DNA from: Umezawaea endophytica
GTDB lineage: Bacteria; Actinomycetota; Actinomycetes; Mycobacteriales; Pseudonocardiaceae
DNA length: 64,000 nt
Direction: 5' to 3'
Assembly (NCBI RefSeq): GCF_025061645.1
Contig: NZ_JANYMP010000015.1
Span: 1-64,000, forward strand
Shown here: in pieces, positions 8,694 to 16,568 of the stretch
Numbering within the stretch: position 1 is the stretch's first letter
Layout of the letters: the number at the start of each line of letters is the position of its first letter
Program-made: the position numbers and the translations under genes
Notes under the pieces: generated by a model
Told to the model about the DNA's origin: nothing
The model's database searches: none
What the model saw: the letters and a program-made list of their open reading frames with translations, nothing else

Positions 8694-8736
8694 CTCAATG
8701 GTCCGGACCATTGAGAGCGCTCCCACTTTCGCTCTC
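8694..8736. other. Two consecutive hairpins downstream of the Asp-rich gene
   Basis: A perfect 22-bp palindrome (8694-8715, arms CTCAATGGTCC / GGACCATTGAG) runs directly into a second stem, GAGAGCG (8713-8719) / CGCTCTC (8730-8736). The two share bases 8713-8715, so they are mutually exclusive structures. They sit just before the terminator at 8740 and could be part of a compound terminator or a protein-binding site. Confidence 0.5.
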
Positions 8737-8739
8737 CAA

Positions 8740-8784
8740 AAGTGCCCCCTGTGCCGTTCGACGCACGGGGGGCACTTGATTTTT
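8740..8784 (+). terminator. Strong intrinsic terminator
   Basis: Stem AAGTGCCCCC (8740-8749) / GGGGGCACTT (8768-8777), extended inward by a further five pairs including one G-T, then GA and five T (8780-8784). It ends transcription of the Asp-rich gene before pckG. Confidence 0.85.
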
Positions 8785-8927
8785 CGCGGATAAAGCGCAG
8801 GTCACAGTTTTTCGTTAGCTGAACGGGTGCTGAATCGATTCCAGAATCGGTCTTGTGAGGCACCCGACAGGTCAGCCGCCGGTAACCGAGGATTAACCCC
8901 GCTAGCCTCGGTCTATCCCCTTCACAG

Positions 8928-8951
8928 AACGTCCGGGTTCCCCCGGACGTT
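8928..8951 (+). promoter_or_regulatory. Stable hairpin in the pckG leader
   Basis: Perfect 10-bp stem AACGTCCGGG / CCCGGACGTT with a TTCC loop, ending 85 bp before pckG. No T-run follows. It could be an mRNA-stabilising leader hairpin or a regulator site. A weaker stem (CGAGG / CCTCG, about 8886-8910) lies just upstream. The remainder of the gap from 8785 to 9036 holds only the pckG promoter region. Confidence 0.45.
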
Positions 8952-9036
8952 GTGGAGCTATTTCCGAGGACGTTGTCGTCCCACGCCGGACGACGACGTC
9001 CAAGTGGGCTGTGGCGCAGTCAGGAGACGAGACGAG

Positions 9037-10848
9037 ATGACGGCAGTGACCATTCCCGGTCTCGACGAGGCACCTACCAACCATGCAGGCCTGTTGTCCT
9101 GGGTCCGCGAAGTGGCCGATCTGACCTGTCCCGACGAGGTCGTGTGGGCGGACGGAACCGAGGCGGAATGGACACGGCTCACCGGAAAGCTCGTCGACGC
9201 CGGGACGTTCGTGCCCCTGAAGAAGAAGCAGAACTCGTTCTGGGCCGCGTCCGACCCGACCGACGTGGCACGGGTCGAGGAGCGCACGTTCATCTGCTCC
9301 GTCGACGAGGCCGATTCGGGCCCCACGAACAACTGGATGGACCCTTCGGAGATGAAGGCCATCATGACCGAGCTCTACCGGGGCTCGATGCGCGGCCGCA
9401 CGATGTACGTGATCCCGTTCTGCATGGGCCCGCTCGACGCTGACGAGCCGATGCTGGGCGTCGAGATCACCGACTCCGAGTACGTGGTCGTGTCCATGCA
9501 CATCATGACCCGCATGGGGGACAAGGCGCTCGCGAAGTTCGGCGAGGACGCCAAGTACGTGAAGGCGCTGCACTCGATCGGCGCGCCGCTCGAAGACGGC
9601 CAGGCCGACGTGCCGTGGCCGTGCAACGACACGAAGTACATCACCCAGTTCCCCGAGGAGCGGACGATCTGGTCGTTCGGCTCGGGTTACGGCGGCAACG
9701 CCCTGCTGGGCAAGAAGTGCTACTCGCTGCGCATCGCCTCGGTGATGGCGCGCGACGAGGGCTGGCTCGCCGAGCACATGCTGATCCTCAAGCTCACCTC
9801 GCCGGAGAGCAAGGTCTACTACATCGCCGCGGCGTTCCCGTCGGCGTGCGGCAAGACCAACCTGGCGATGCTGGAGCCGAGCATCCCCGGCTGGAAGGTC
9901 GAGACACTGGGCGACGACATCGCCTGGATGCGCTTCGGCGACGACGGCCAGTTGTACGCCGTGAACCCGGAGAACGGCTTCTTCGGCGTCGCGCCTGGCA
10001 CGGACTACCACACGAACCCGAACGCGATGCGCACCATCGCGAAGGGCAACTCGCTGTTCACGAACGTGGCGCTGACGGACGACGGCGACGTGTGGTGGGA
10101 GGGCATGGGCGAGCCGCCCGCGCACCTGACCTCGTGGAAGAAGCAGGACTGGACGCCGGACAGCGGCGAGCTGTCGTCGCACCCGAACTCGCGCTACTGC
10201 ACGCCGATCGCCCAGTGCGACATCAAGGCGCCGGAGTGGGAGGACCCGAAGGGCGTGCCGATCTCGGCGATCTTCTTCGGTGGCCGCCGCGCCACGACGA
10301 TCCCGCTGGTCACCGAGTCGCGCGACTGGCAGCACGGCGTGTTCATGGGCGCCACGCTGTCCAGCGAGACGACCGCGGCCGCCACCGGCAAGGTCGGCGT
10401 CGTGCGCCGCGACCCGATGGCGATGCTGCCGTTCATCGGCTACAACGCGGGCGACTACTTCAAGCACTGGATCGAGGTCGGCAAGAACGCCGACGCCGCG
10501 AAGCTGCCGAAGATCTTCTACGTCAACTGGTTCCGCCGCGGTGAGGACAAGCGCTTCCTGTGGCCCGGTTTCGGCGAGAACGCCCGTGTCCTGAAGTGGG
10601 CGATCGAGCGCATCGAGGGCAAGGCGGCCGCCGTGGAGACGCCGGTCGGCCACGTGCCGACGGCCGACGCGCTGGACCTGGCGGGCCTGGACGCCTCGAC
10701 CGAGGACATCGAGACCGCGCTGAAGGTCGACGTGGACGAGTGGAAGGCCGAGATCCCGCTCATCGAGGAGTGGTTCGCCAAGATCGGCGACAAGCTGCCC
10801 ACCTCGCTGCGCGACGAGTTCGACGCGCTGAAGCAACGCCTGGGCTGA
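9037..10848 (+). CDS. pckG: GTP-dependent phosphoenolpyruvate carboxykinase
   Basis: 603 aa, full length for the GTP-dependent class. It converts oxaloacetate + GTP to PEP + CO2 + GDP, the entry step of gluconeogenesis. Visible are the P-loop PSACGKTN (268-275) with the class-specific reactive Cys271, the metal-binding LGDDIAW, substrate-site [19 protein letters not shown] and [16 protein letters not shown] 9037 is preceded by CAGGAGACGAG and fits the conserved N-terminus; a longer frame upstream lacks family similarity. It is monocistronic, with a hairpin in its leader and a strong stem-loop after it. Confidence 0.98.
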   Translation: MTAVTIPGLDEAPTNHAGLLSWVREVADLTCPDEVVWADGTEAEWTRLTGKLVDAGTFVPLKKKQNSFWAASDPTDVARVEERTFICSVDEADSGPTNNWMDPSEMKAIMTELYRGSMRGRTMYVIPFCMGPLDADEPMLGVEITDSEYVVVSMHIMTRMGDKALAKFGEDAKYVKALHSIGAPLEDGQADVPWPCNDTKYITQFPEERTIWSFGSGYGGNALLGKKCYSLRIASVMARDEGWLAEHMLILKLTSPESKVYYIAAAFPSACGKTNLAMLEPSIPGWKVETLGDDIAWMRFGDDGQLYAVNPENGFFGVAPGTDYHTNPNAMRTIAKGNSLFTNVALTDDGDVWWEGMGEPPAHLTSWKKQDWTPDSGELSSHPNSRYCTPIAQCDIKAPEWEDPKGVPISAIFFGGRRATTIPLVTESRDWQHGVFMGATLSSETTAAATGKVGVVRRDPMAMLPFIGYNAGDYFKHWIEVGKNADAAKLPKIFYVNWFRRGEDKRFLWPGFGENARVLKWAIERIEGKAAAVETPVGHVPTADALDLAGLDASTEDIETALKVDVDEWKAEIPLIEEWFAKIGDKLPTSLRDEFDALKQRLG

Positions 10849-10858
10849 TCGCCCGAGG

Positions 10859-10995
10859 TGTGGACAGGAAGACCCGGTGGCCAGTGCCGTCCACCGGGTC
10901 TTCCTGGTTGTGCACACCTATCCACATGCTGTGAACTGGGCTGATTCCAAGTTGTCCACAGCCTGTGTGGAAAACTGTGCACAGGCTGTGGAGAA
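10859..10995. other. Cluster of DnaA-box-like sites
   Basis: The 149-bp gap between pckG and the next gene contains seven 9-mers equal or close to the actinobacterial DnaA box TTGTCCACA. They are CTGTCCACA (10859-10867, minus), TTGTGCACA (10908-10916), CTATCCACA (10918-10926), a perfect TTGTCCACA (10952-10960), TTTTCCACA (10966-10974, minus), CTGTGCACA (10976-10984) and TTCTCCACA (10987-10995, minus). There is no dnaA/dnaN context, so this is not the usual oriC; a DnaA-binding/titration locus is possible. Confidence 0.55.
10865..10906. terminator. Terminator after pckG
   Basis: Perfect 16-bp stem CAGGAAGACCCGGTGG (10865-10880) / CCACCGGGTCTTCCTG (10891-10906) with a 10-nt loop, placed 16 bp after the pckG stop. 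It serves pckG and possibly the convergent secreted-protein gene. Confidence 0.85.
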
Positions 10996-10997
10996 GA

Positions 10998-12290
10998 TCA
11001 GACGACCCCGACCAGCGCCACGGCCTGGTTGGCGATGTCCCGCCGCTGCGCCTCGAACGCGGCGTCGGTCAGCGCCGCCGGGTCGACGGGCTGGGTGAGC
11101 ACCGGAGTGTGCAGGTGGCCGCCGAGCACGGTCGTCGCCCCGAGGCCGGTCCGCACGCGGTTGGCGCGGTACATGCTCTCGTTGGACAGGTAGTCACCAC
11201 CGCCGCCGGACGCCGCCGCCGCGCCGGGCGTGGGCTCGTCGGTGCGGCACGACATGGGGCCGGTGCCGGGGACGCTGCCGACCGGCCACTCGCAGAAGGA
11301 CCGGTTGAGCTGGACCGTGAACGGGCCGGTGCCCGCGTCGATCATCTCCTGGAACGGCAGCGTGGTCTCGATGAACTCGGTCGACGGCTGCGGCCAGCCC
11401 GCCGCGTCCGGCACCGGGCCGCGCGACGAGGCGTCGTTGTTGTCCGGGAACCCGCCGCGCCACCGCGACGCCCAGCGCTCGACGTCGAACCGGCCGGGCC
11501 TGCCCTGGCTGATCGTCACGAACGCGTCCGGCTTGACCTGCGCCTCCAGCGCAGTGCCGTAGACGGCCTCCACGACGCCCTCGTCGAACGCGCCCCACAG
11601 CACCGGCAGCACGGCGGCCTGCACGACGACCTTGCCCTCCGGGGTGTCGAACACCTTGCCGTCCAGTTGCAGCGCCGCCGCGCCCGCCGGGTTGCCGCGC
11701 CGCACGGACGTGCCCTGGAGCTGGAACGGGTCGAAGCCGGTCACCACGATCCTGCGCACGCCCGGCTGGGCCGGGAACCGCACGTCGGTCACGCCGCGGG
11801 AGGTGCGGTCGACCGACTCGAGCAGCGCCGCCCGGTCGGCCGCGCTGACGGCGTTGCGCGGCGTCCACTGGCGGAGCGCCTTGGTCAGGTGCAGCCGCGC
11901 CCAGTACAGGGGCCGGTCGTCGTAGGCGTCCCACGTGGTCTGGGTGCTCTGGGCGCGCTTGACCGCGGTCTTCCACAGGTCGGCGCCGGTGGAGCTGACG
12001 AGCTGCTTGGCGGCGCGGGCCGACGGGGTGGCGCACAGCCTCTCGGTGAACCGCTGGACGCTCGCGGTGAAGCCCGCCAGCCGGACCAGTTCGGGGCCGA
12101 CGGCGGGGCCTCCCGCGACGAGGACGTCGTCGAGCCGTTGCTCCTCGACGCTCAGCGGAGCGGCGGGGTCGAAGCACGGGCGGGCGGGGGTGTCCTGCTG
12201 GGCGGTCGCGACAGCAGGTGTGATGAGCAGGGACAGGGCGACAGCGGCGGGCACGAGGGCGCGCAGTCGGTGGGTGCTTTCACGGGTCAC
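10998..12290 (-). CDS. Secreted pyroglutamyl-peptidase I-like (C15 fold) protein
   Basis: 430 aa. A signal peptide (RLRALVPAAVALSLLITPAVATA) is cleaved before QQDTPARPC. About 130 residues of unrecognised helical sequence follow, then a C15-like domain that begins RIVVTGFDPFQ (compare the pyrrolidone carboxypeptidase start VTGFEPF). It includes FCEWPVGS, a candidate nucleophile Cys, and GGHLHTPVL, a candidate catalytic His. The family removes N-terminal 5-oxoproline from peptides. GTG 12290 is chosen because it places the signal peptide correctly; the ribosome binding site is weak. Its neighbour PxpA consumes 5-oxoproline, which supports the assignment. Confidence 0.75.
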   Translation of the reverse strand: MTRESTHRLRALVPAAVALSLLITPAVATAQQDTPARPCFDPAAPLSVEEQRLDDVLVAGGPAVGPELVRLAGFTASVQRFTERLCATPSARAAKQLVSSTGADLWKTAVKRAQSTQTTWDAYDDRPLYWARLHLTKALRQWTPRNAVSAADRAALLESVDRTSRGVTDVRFPAQPGVRRIVVTGFDPFQLQGTSVRRGNPAGAAALQLDGKVFDTPEGKVVVQAAVLPVLWGAFDEGVVEAVYGTALEAQVKPDAFVTISQGRPGRFDVERWASRWRGGFPDNNDASSRGPVPDAAGWPQPSTEFIETTLPFQEMIDAGTGPFTVQLNRSFCEWPVGSVPGTGPMSCRTDEPTPGAAAASGGGGDYLSNESMYRANRVRTGLGATTVLGGHLHTPVLTQPVDPAALTDAAFEAQRRDIANQAVALVGVV

Positions 12291-12340
12291 GCTGTGATCG
12301 TTTCCGATCACCGAGGGTGCCGGTACCCCACTCGGTTGGC

Positions 12341-13114
12341 TCAGGCCGTCAACCTGCGGTTTTCCAGGCTGAAAGCTTTTAACTTCACACCTGCGGCGGT
12401 GAGCGCGTCGCGCACGGAACTCGCGATGATCACCGCGTTGGGGTTGTCGCCGTGCACGCAGATCGAGTCCACGCGGGCTCGGATGGTCCGGCCGTCGATG
12501 CTCGTCACGGTCCCCTCGGTGGCGAGCTGGACGCTCCGCCTGGCGATCTGCGCCGGGTCGTGCAGCACCGCTCCCGGCCGTTCGCGCGGCACCAGCCCGC
12601 CCGCCGCCGTGTACGCGCGGTCGGCGAACGCCTCGAACCGCACCGGCAGCCCGGCCACGTCGGCCCGCTTGAGCCACACGGCCCCCGGCAGGCCCAGCAC
12701 CGTCAGCGTCGGGTCGTAGGCGCGCACCGCGTCGACCACGGCGTCGGCCTGCGTCTCGTGCCTGACCAGCGCGTTGTACAGCGCGCCGTGGGGTTTCACG
12801 TACCCGATCCGCGTTCCGGCGGCCTTCGCGCACGCGTCGAGCCCGCCCAGTTGGTAGAGCACCTCGGCGGTCAGCGTGGCCGGGGCGACGTCGACGAACC
12901 GCCGTCCGAACCCCGCGAGGTCGCGGTAGCCGACGTGGGCGCCGACCGTGACCCCGTGCTCGGCGGCCAGCCGACAGGTGCGCAGCATGGTGTCCGGATC
13001 ACCCGCGTGGAAGCCGCAGGCGACGTTCGCGCTGGTGACGATGGTGAGGAGGGCTTCGTCGTCACCGAGTCGCCAGTGGCCGAAGCTCTCCCCGAGGTCC
13101 GCGTTGAGGTCCAT
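12341..13114 (-). CDS. pxpA: 5-oxoprolinase subunit A (LamB/YcsF family)
   Basis: 257 aa, normal length. Family motifs are MDLNADLGESFG at the start, ANVACGFHAGDP, VGAHVGYRDLAGFGRR, GYVKPHGALYN and CVHGDNP. With PxpB and PxpC it hydrolyses 5-oxoproline to glutamate using ATP. No pxpB/pxpC (KipI/KipA-type) gene is seen here, so they must be elsewhere or the protein acts differently. ATG 13114 has a GGAGGAGGAG ribosome binding site. It is divergent from the FCD-type GntR gene across a perfect palindrome. Confidence 0.92.
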   Translation of the reverse strand: MDLNADLGESFGHWRLGDDEALLTIVTSANVACGFHAGDPDTMLRTCRLAAEHGVTVGAHVGYRDLAGFGRRFVDVAPATLTAEVLYQLGGLDACAKAAGTRIGYVKPHGALYNALVRHETQADAVVDAVRAYDPTLTVLGLPGAVWLKRADVAGLPVRFEAFADRAYTAAGGLVPRERPGAVLHDPAQIARRSVQLATEGTVTSIDGRTIRARVDSICVHGDNPNAVIIASSVRDALTAAGVKLKAFSLENRRLTA

Positions 13115-13143
13115 GGTGGTCTCCTCCTCCCTGGTACCAAGGT

Positions 13144-13164
13144 AAGGATTGTTCAACAATCCTT
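13144..13164. promoter_or_regulatory. Operator between pxpA and FCD-type GntR gene
   Basis: Perfect 21-bp palindrome with arms AAGGATTGTT and AACAATCCTT around one central C. The core ATTGTTCAACAAT has the TTGT-x-ACAA form bound by FadR/FCD-type GntR repressors. It lies 30 bp before pxpA and 29 bp before the regulator gene, so it can control both. Confidence 0.75.
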
Positions 13165-13192
13165 CAATACTCCAAACCGGTAAGATGGGCGG

Positions 13193-13888
13193 ATGACCAC
13201 GGCGCCGTCCCACGACTGGCTGGGCTCCCTCGCAGACGACCGCCTCAGCCAGGACCGGGCCCGCGCCGAACGCGTCGCGGACAGGCTCCGCGACCGGATG
13301 CTCGACGGCGAGCTGACCCCCGGCCTCCAGCTCAACGAGAAGGCCATCTCCGAGGCGCTCAGCATCTCCCGCAACACGCTGCGCGAGGCGTTCCGCCTGC
13401 TCACGCACGAACGCCTGCTCGTTCACGAGCACAGCCGGGGCGTCTTCGTGTGCGAACCGGGCGTCGAGGAGGTCGCGGACATCTACGCCGCCCGCCGGGT
13501 GATCGAGTGCGGCGCCATCCGCCGCTGGTCCGGTGCGACCGAAGGGGCCAGGCAGGGCGTCCGGGACGCCGTCGCGTTCGGCGTGCGCGGCGCGGAGACG
13601 GACAACTGGCTGGACGTCGGCACGGCGAACATCCGCTTCCACCGGGCCATCACCGCGCTCGCGGGCAGCCTGCGGCTGGACGAGGAGGTGCAGCGGCTGC
13701 TCGCCGAGCTGAGGCTGGCGTTCTACGTGATGGGCAACCCGCGCGAGTTCTACCAGGACTACCTGCCGATGAACCAGGCCATCCTGGCGCTGCTCGACGC
13801 CGGTTCCGTCGCCGAGGCCGAGCGGGAACTGCTCCGCTACTTCGACACGGCCGAGTCTCATTTGGTGACCAGGCTGTCCGGCCGCTAG
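13193..13888 (+). CDS. GntR-family regulator, FCD (FadR-C) type
   Basis: 231 aa. An N-terminal winged helix (about residues 18-90, ADRLRDRMLDGELTPGLQLNEKAISEALSISRNTLREA) is joined to an all-helical FCD ligand domain containing VIECGAIRRW and the metal/ligand-type residues NIRFHRAI and AESHLV. It probably binds the palindrome at 13144-13164 and responds to a small organic acid, plausibly 5-oxoproline given the neighbours. It is followed on the same strand by the DUF3311/symporter genes. Confidence 0.92.
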   Translation: MTTAPSHDWLGSLADDRLSQDRARAERVADRLRDRMLDGELTPGLQLNEKAISEALSISRNTLREAFRLLTHERLLVHEHSRGVFVCEPGVEEVADIYAARRVIECGAIRRWSGATEGARQGVRDAVAFGVRGAETDNWLDVGTANIRFHRAITALAGSLRLDEEVQRLLAELRLAFYVMGNPREFYQDYLPMNQAILALLDAGSVAEAERELLRYFDTAESHLVTRLSGR

Positions 13889-14006
13889 TTGGTCACGATT
13901 CGGTCCTTCTCTCCGCGATCGGTCCACTCGACACGGTGACGCTCAAGACCCCTCCGGCCTAACATCTCGAAACACCTGAGTAACCAGGGCCGTACGGAGG
14001 GGCAAC

Positions 14007-14288
14007 ATGCCTTCTGCTCCACAGACCAGCGGTTTGCGCTGGAGCAACTGGAACCTGCTGCTGCTGGTTCCGCTGTTGATGTTGATCACGCCGTTCTTCA
14101 ACATCGCGAAACCCGCGGTGCTCGGCTTGCCGTTCTTCTACTGGTACCAGTTCGCGTTCGTCCCGGTAGGGGTCCTGTGCGTTGGCCTGGTCTTCATCAA
14201 GACCAAGGACGAGCCGGTGGAGCACGGAGCCGACCACCTCGCGGTGGACGACCTCGACGCCGGCGACCCGAAGAAGGGGAAGCGCTGA
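14007..14288 (+). CDS. DUF3311 small membrane protein, symporter accessory subunit
   Basis: 93 aa with two membrane helices (LLLLVPLLMLITPFFNIA and FFYWYQFAFVPVGVLCVGLVFI) and a charged C-terminal tail. DUF3311 proteins are typically encoded directly before sodium:solute symporters of the MctC/ActP-like group and are thought to be their small subunit. Its stop overlaps the symporter start (TGATG), showing translational coupling. Confidence 0.88.
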   Translation: MPSAPQTSGLRWSNWNLLLLVPLLMLITPFFNIAKPAVLGLPFFYWYQFAFVPVGVLCVGLVFIKTKDEPVEHGADHLAVDDLDAGDPKKGKR

Positions 14289-15922
14289 TGCAGTGGACCG
14301 AGTTCATCGTGTTCACGGTCCTGTTCCTGCTGGTCACCGTGCTGGGGTTCTTCGCGGCGAAGTGGAAGCAGGGCGACACCCTCGAACACCTCGACGAGTG
14401 GGGGCTCGGCGGCCGCAAGTTCGGCTCGTGGATCACCTGGTTCCTGGTGGGTGGTGACCTCTACACGGCCTACACGTTCGTCGCCGTCCCGGCGCTGATG
14501 TTCGGCGCGGGCGCGATGGGCTTCTTCGCCCTCCCGTACACCGTGATCCTGTACCCGATCGTCTTCCTGCCGCTGGTCCGCATGTGGTCGGTGTCGCGGG
14601 TGCACGGGTACGTCACGCCCGCCGACTTCGTGCGGGGCCGCTACGGCTCGCACTGGCTGGCGCTGATCATCGCGGTCACCGGCATCGTCGCGACCATGCC
14701 GTACATCGCGCTGCAACTCGTCGGCCTGGAGGCCGTGCTGCGCACGATGGGCCTCAACGGCAGCGGCATCCTCGGCCACCTGCCGCTGTTCGTCGCGTTC
14801 GTCGTGCTGGCGCTCTACACCTACCAGTCCGGCCTGCGCGCGCCCGCGCTGATCGCGTTCGTCAAGGACACGCTGATCTACCTGGTGATCATCGTCGCGG
14901 TGATCTACCTGCCGAGCAAGTTCGGCGGCTGGGGCGAGATCTTCGGCGACGCGCAGGCGAAGTTCGACGCGACCCCGGCACCCGCCGACGGCACGCTGCT
15001 CAACGCCAACAACCAGCTCCAGTACGCGACCCTGGCACTCGGCTCGGCGCTGGCGCTGTTCCTGTACCCGCACTCCCTCACCGGCATCCTCGCCTCGCGG
15101 GGCCGCAAGGTGATCAAGCGGAACATGGTGGCGCTGCCCGCGTACTCGCTGCTCCTCGGCCTGCTGGCGCTGCTCGGCTACGTCGCCATCAGCGCGGGCG
15201 TCAAGCCGATCACCAACCAGGCGACCGGTCGGCCGGACACGAACACCATCGTGCCGGTGCTGTTCGGCCAGGAGTTCCCGTCCTGGTTCGCGGGCATCGC
15301 CTTCGCCGCCATCGGCATCGGCGCGCTGGTCCCGGCGGCGATCATGTCGATCGCGGCAGCGAACCTGTGGACCCGCAACATCTACAAGGAGTACGTCAAG
15401 AAGGACGCCACCCCGGCGCAGGAGGCCAAGCAGGCCAAGCTGGCCTCGCTGGTGGTGAAGTTCGGCGCGGTCGCGTTCATCCTGTTCATCGACCCGCAGT
15501 TCTCCATCGACCTCCAGCTCATCGGCGGCGTCATGATCCTCCAGACGCTGCCGGCCGTCGCCATCGCGCTCTACACCCGCTGGTTCCACGTGTGGGGCAT
15601 GATCGCGGGCTGGGTCGTCGGCATGGGCTGGGGCATGTACCTGCTCTACACGATCCCGAACGCGGCGGCGGGCAAGAACCACTTCGGTGGCTCCGCGCTG
15701 GCGCTGGACAAGCTGTCGCTGCTCGGCTGGCACCCCTTCGGCGGGTCGACCGTGCAGATCTACGTCGGCTTCGTCTCGCTGGTCGCGAACATCGTGGTCG
15801 CGGTCGTCGTCACGCTGATCGCCCGCAAGGCGCGGGTGTTCAACGGCACCGACCAGACCGCTCCCGCCGACTACCACGTCGACGAGGACAGCCCGCGCGT
15901 CAAGGCCATCGCGGGCCACTAG
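14288..15922 (+). CDS. Sodium:solute symporter (SSF family), probable monocarboxylate permease
   Basis: 544 aa with about 13 hydrophobic helices. SSF features are GLGGRKFGSWITWFLVGGDL near the N-terminus and LALGSALALFLYPHSLTGIL in the middle. With its DUF3311 partner it resembles MctC/MctP monocarboxylate transporters. The nearby pxpA, pyroglutamyl-peptidase-like and GntR genes make 5-oxoproline a plausible substrate, but this is inference. ATG 14288 overlaps the DUF3311 stop. Confidence 0.88.
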   Translation: MQWTEFIVFTVLFLLVTVLGFFAAKWKQGDTLEHLDEWGLGGRKFGSWITWFLVGGDLYTAYTFVAVPALMFGAGAMGFFALPYTVILYPIVFLPLVRMWSVSRVHGYVTPADFVRGRYGSHWLALIIAVTGIVATMPYIALQLVGLEAVLRTMGLNGSGILGHLPLFVAFVVLALYTYQSGLRAPALIAFVKDTLIYLVIIVAVIYLPSKFGGWGEIFGDAQAKFDATPAPADGTLLNANNQLQYATLALGSALALFLYPHSLTGILASRGRKVIKRNMVALPAYSLLLGLLALLGYVAISAGVKPITNQATGRPDTNTIVPVLFGQEFPSWFAGIAFAAIGIGALVPAAIMSIAAANLWTRNIYKEYVKKDATPAQEAKQAKLASLVVKFGAVAFILFIDPQFSIDLQLIGGVMILQTLPAVAIALYTRWFHVWGMIAGWVVGMGWGMYLLYTIPNAAAGKNHFGGSALALDKLSLLGWHPFGGSTVQIYVGFVSLVANIVVAVVVTLIARKARVFNGTDQTAPADYHVDEDSPRVKAIAGH

Positions 15923-15935
15923 CGCACGCCGTGTC

Positions 15936-15967
15936 GAGGGCCATCGGGGTTCGCCCCGGTGGCCCTC
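15936..15967. terminator. Bidirectional terminator
   Basis: 14-bp stem GAGGGCCATCGGGG / CCCCGGTGGCCCTC with one T-G pair and a TTCG tetraloop. It lies between the convergent symporter and CGNR genes and includes the last bases of the CGNR stop. Confidence 0.8.
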
Positions 15968-16496
15968 ACGCGTGCCTGGCCCGGAACTGCGCGGCCTTGA
16001 CCCGGTTGCCGCACCTCTTCATGTCGCACCACCGCCGCGCGCCCCGCCGCGAGTGGTCGACGTACAGCCGCGTGCACGTCTCCGCGCCGCATTCCCGCAG
16101 TTCCGAGGCCAGCGGCCGGGCCAGCAGGTCGACCGCCGACCGGCCGATCGTCGCGAGCACCGCGTCCAGGCCGCCCGTCCGCCGCACGACGCCGTCCGCG
16201 CCGAGCGCCACCACCACCGGCGGCTTGGCGGCCCACCCGTTGAGCAGCGCCACGTCCCCGTAGTCCTCGCCGTCACGGGCGGCGCACGCGAGCCGGTACA
16301 GCTCCTCCCGCAGCTCCACGGCCTGCTGGAACGCCCGGTCGTCGACGGCGGGCGCTTCGTCGAGCAGTCCGGCGGCGGTCGTCCACGCGGCCAGGTCGTC
16401 CGGCCCGGCGAGGAGTTGGACGCGCTCCGTGCGGCGGGAGCCGACCGTGCCGACGAAGTCGAGTGCGAGGTTGCCGCTGACGAACGTGACGTCCAT
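15966..16496 (-). CDS. CGNR zinc-finger (ABATE-domain) transcriptional regulator
   Basis: 176 aa from ATG 16496. The N-terminal ABATE-type domain begins FVSGNLALDFVGTVGSR. The C-terminal CGNR zinc finger shows CGAETCTRLYVDHSRRGARR then WCDMKRCGNRVKAAQFRAR, with four Cys for zinc. These are stress- or metabolite-responsive DNA-binding proteins. It is divergent from an EamA exporter, with two matching operator-like repeats between them, so it probably regulates that exporter and itself. Confidence 0.9.
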   Translation of the reverse strand: MDVTFVSGNLALDFVGTVGSRRTERVQLLAGPDDLAAWTTAAGLLDEAPAVDDRAFQQAVELREELYRLACAARDGEDYGDVALLNGWAAKPPVVVALGADGVVRRTGGLDAVLATIGRSAVDLLARPLASELRECGAETCTRLYVDHSRRGARRWCDMKRCGNRVKAAQFRARHA

Positions 16497-16506
16497 GGGT
16501 GGAGCA

Positions 16507-16554
16507 TAACCGGTTCGATAGGTTACTGTCGCGAATAACCGCTCTAACGGGTTA
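16507..16554. promoter_or_regulatory. Two TAACC-N9-GGTTA operators between CGNR regulator and EamA gene
   Basis: TAACC (16507-16511)-N9-GGTTA (16521-16525) and TAACC (16536-16540)-N9-GGTTA (16550-16554) are two identical-format inverted repeats 29 bp apart in the 72-bp gap between divergent starts. This is the expected layout of a cognate operator pair. Confidence 0.65.
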
Positions 16555-16568
16555 CTCGGGGAGGCGTC

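Noticed and set aside
8902-10917. 671-codon minus-strand open frame across pckG
   Set aside because: Shadow of pckG; no family similarity, wrong codon-position GC pattern.
10998-10998. oriC near pckG
   Set aside because: No dnaA, dnaN, recF or gyr genes nearby and no AT-rich unwinding region beside the DnaA-like boxes.
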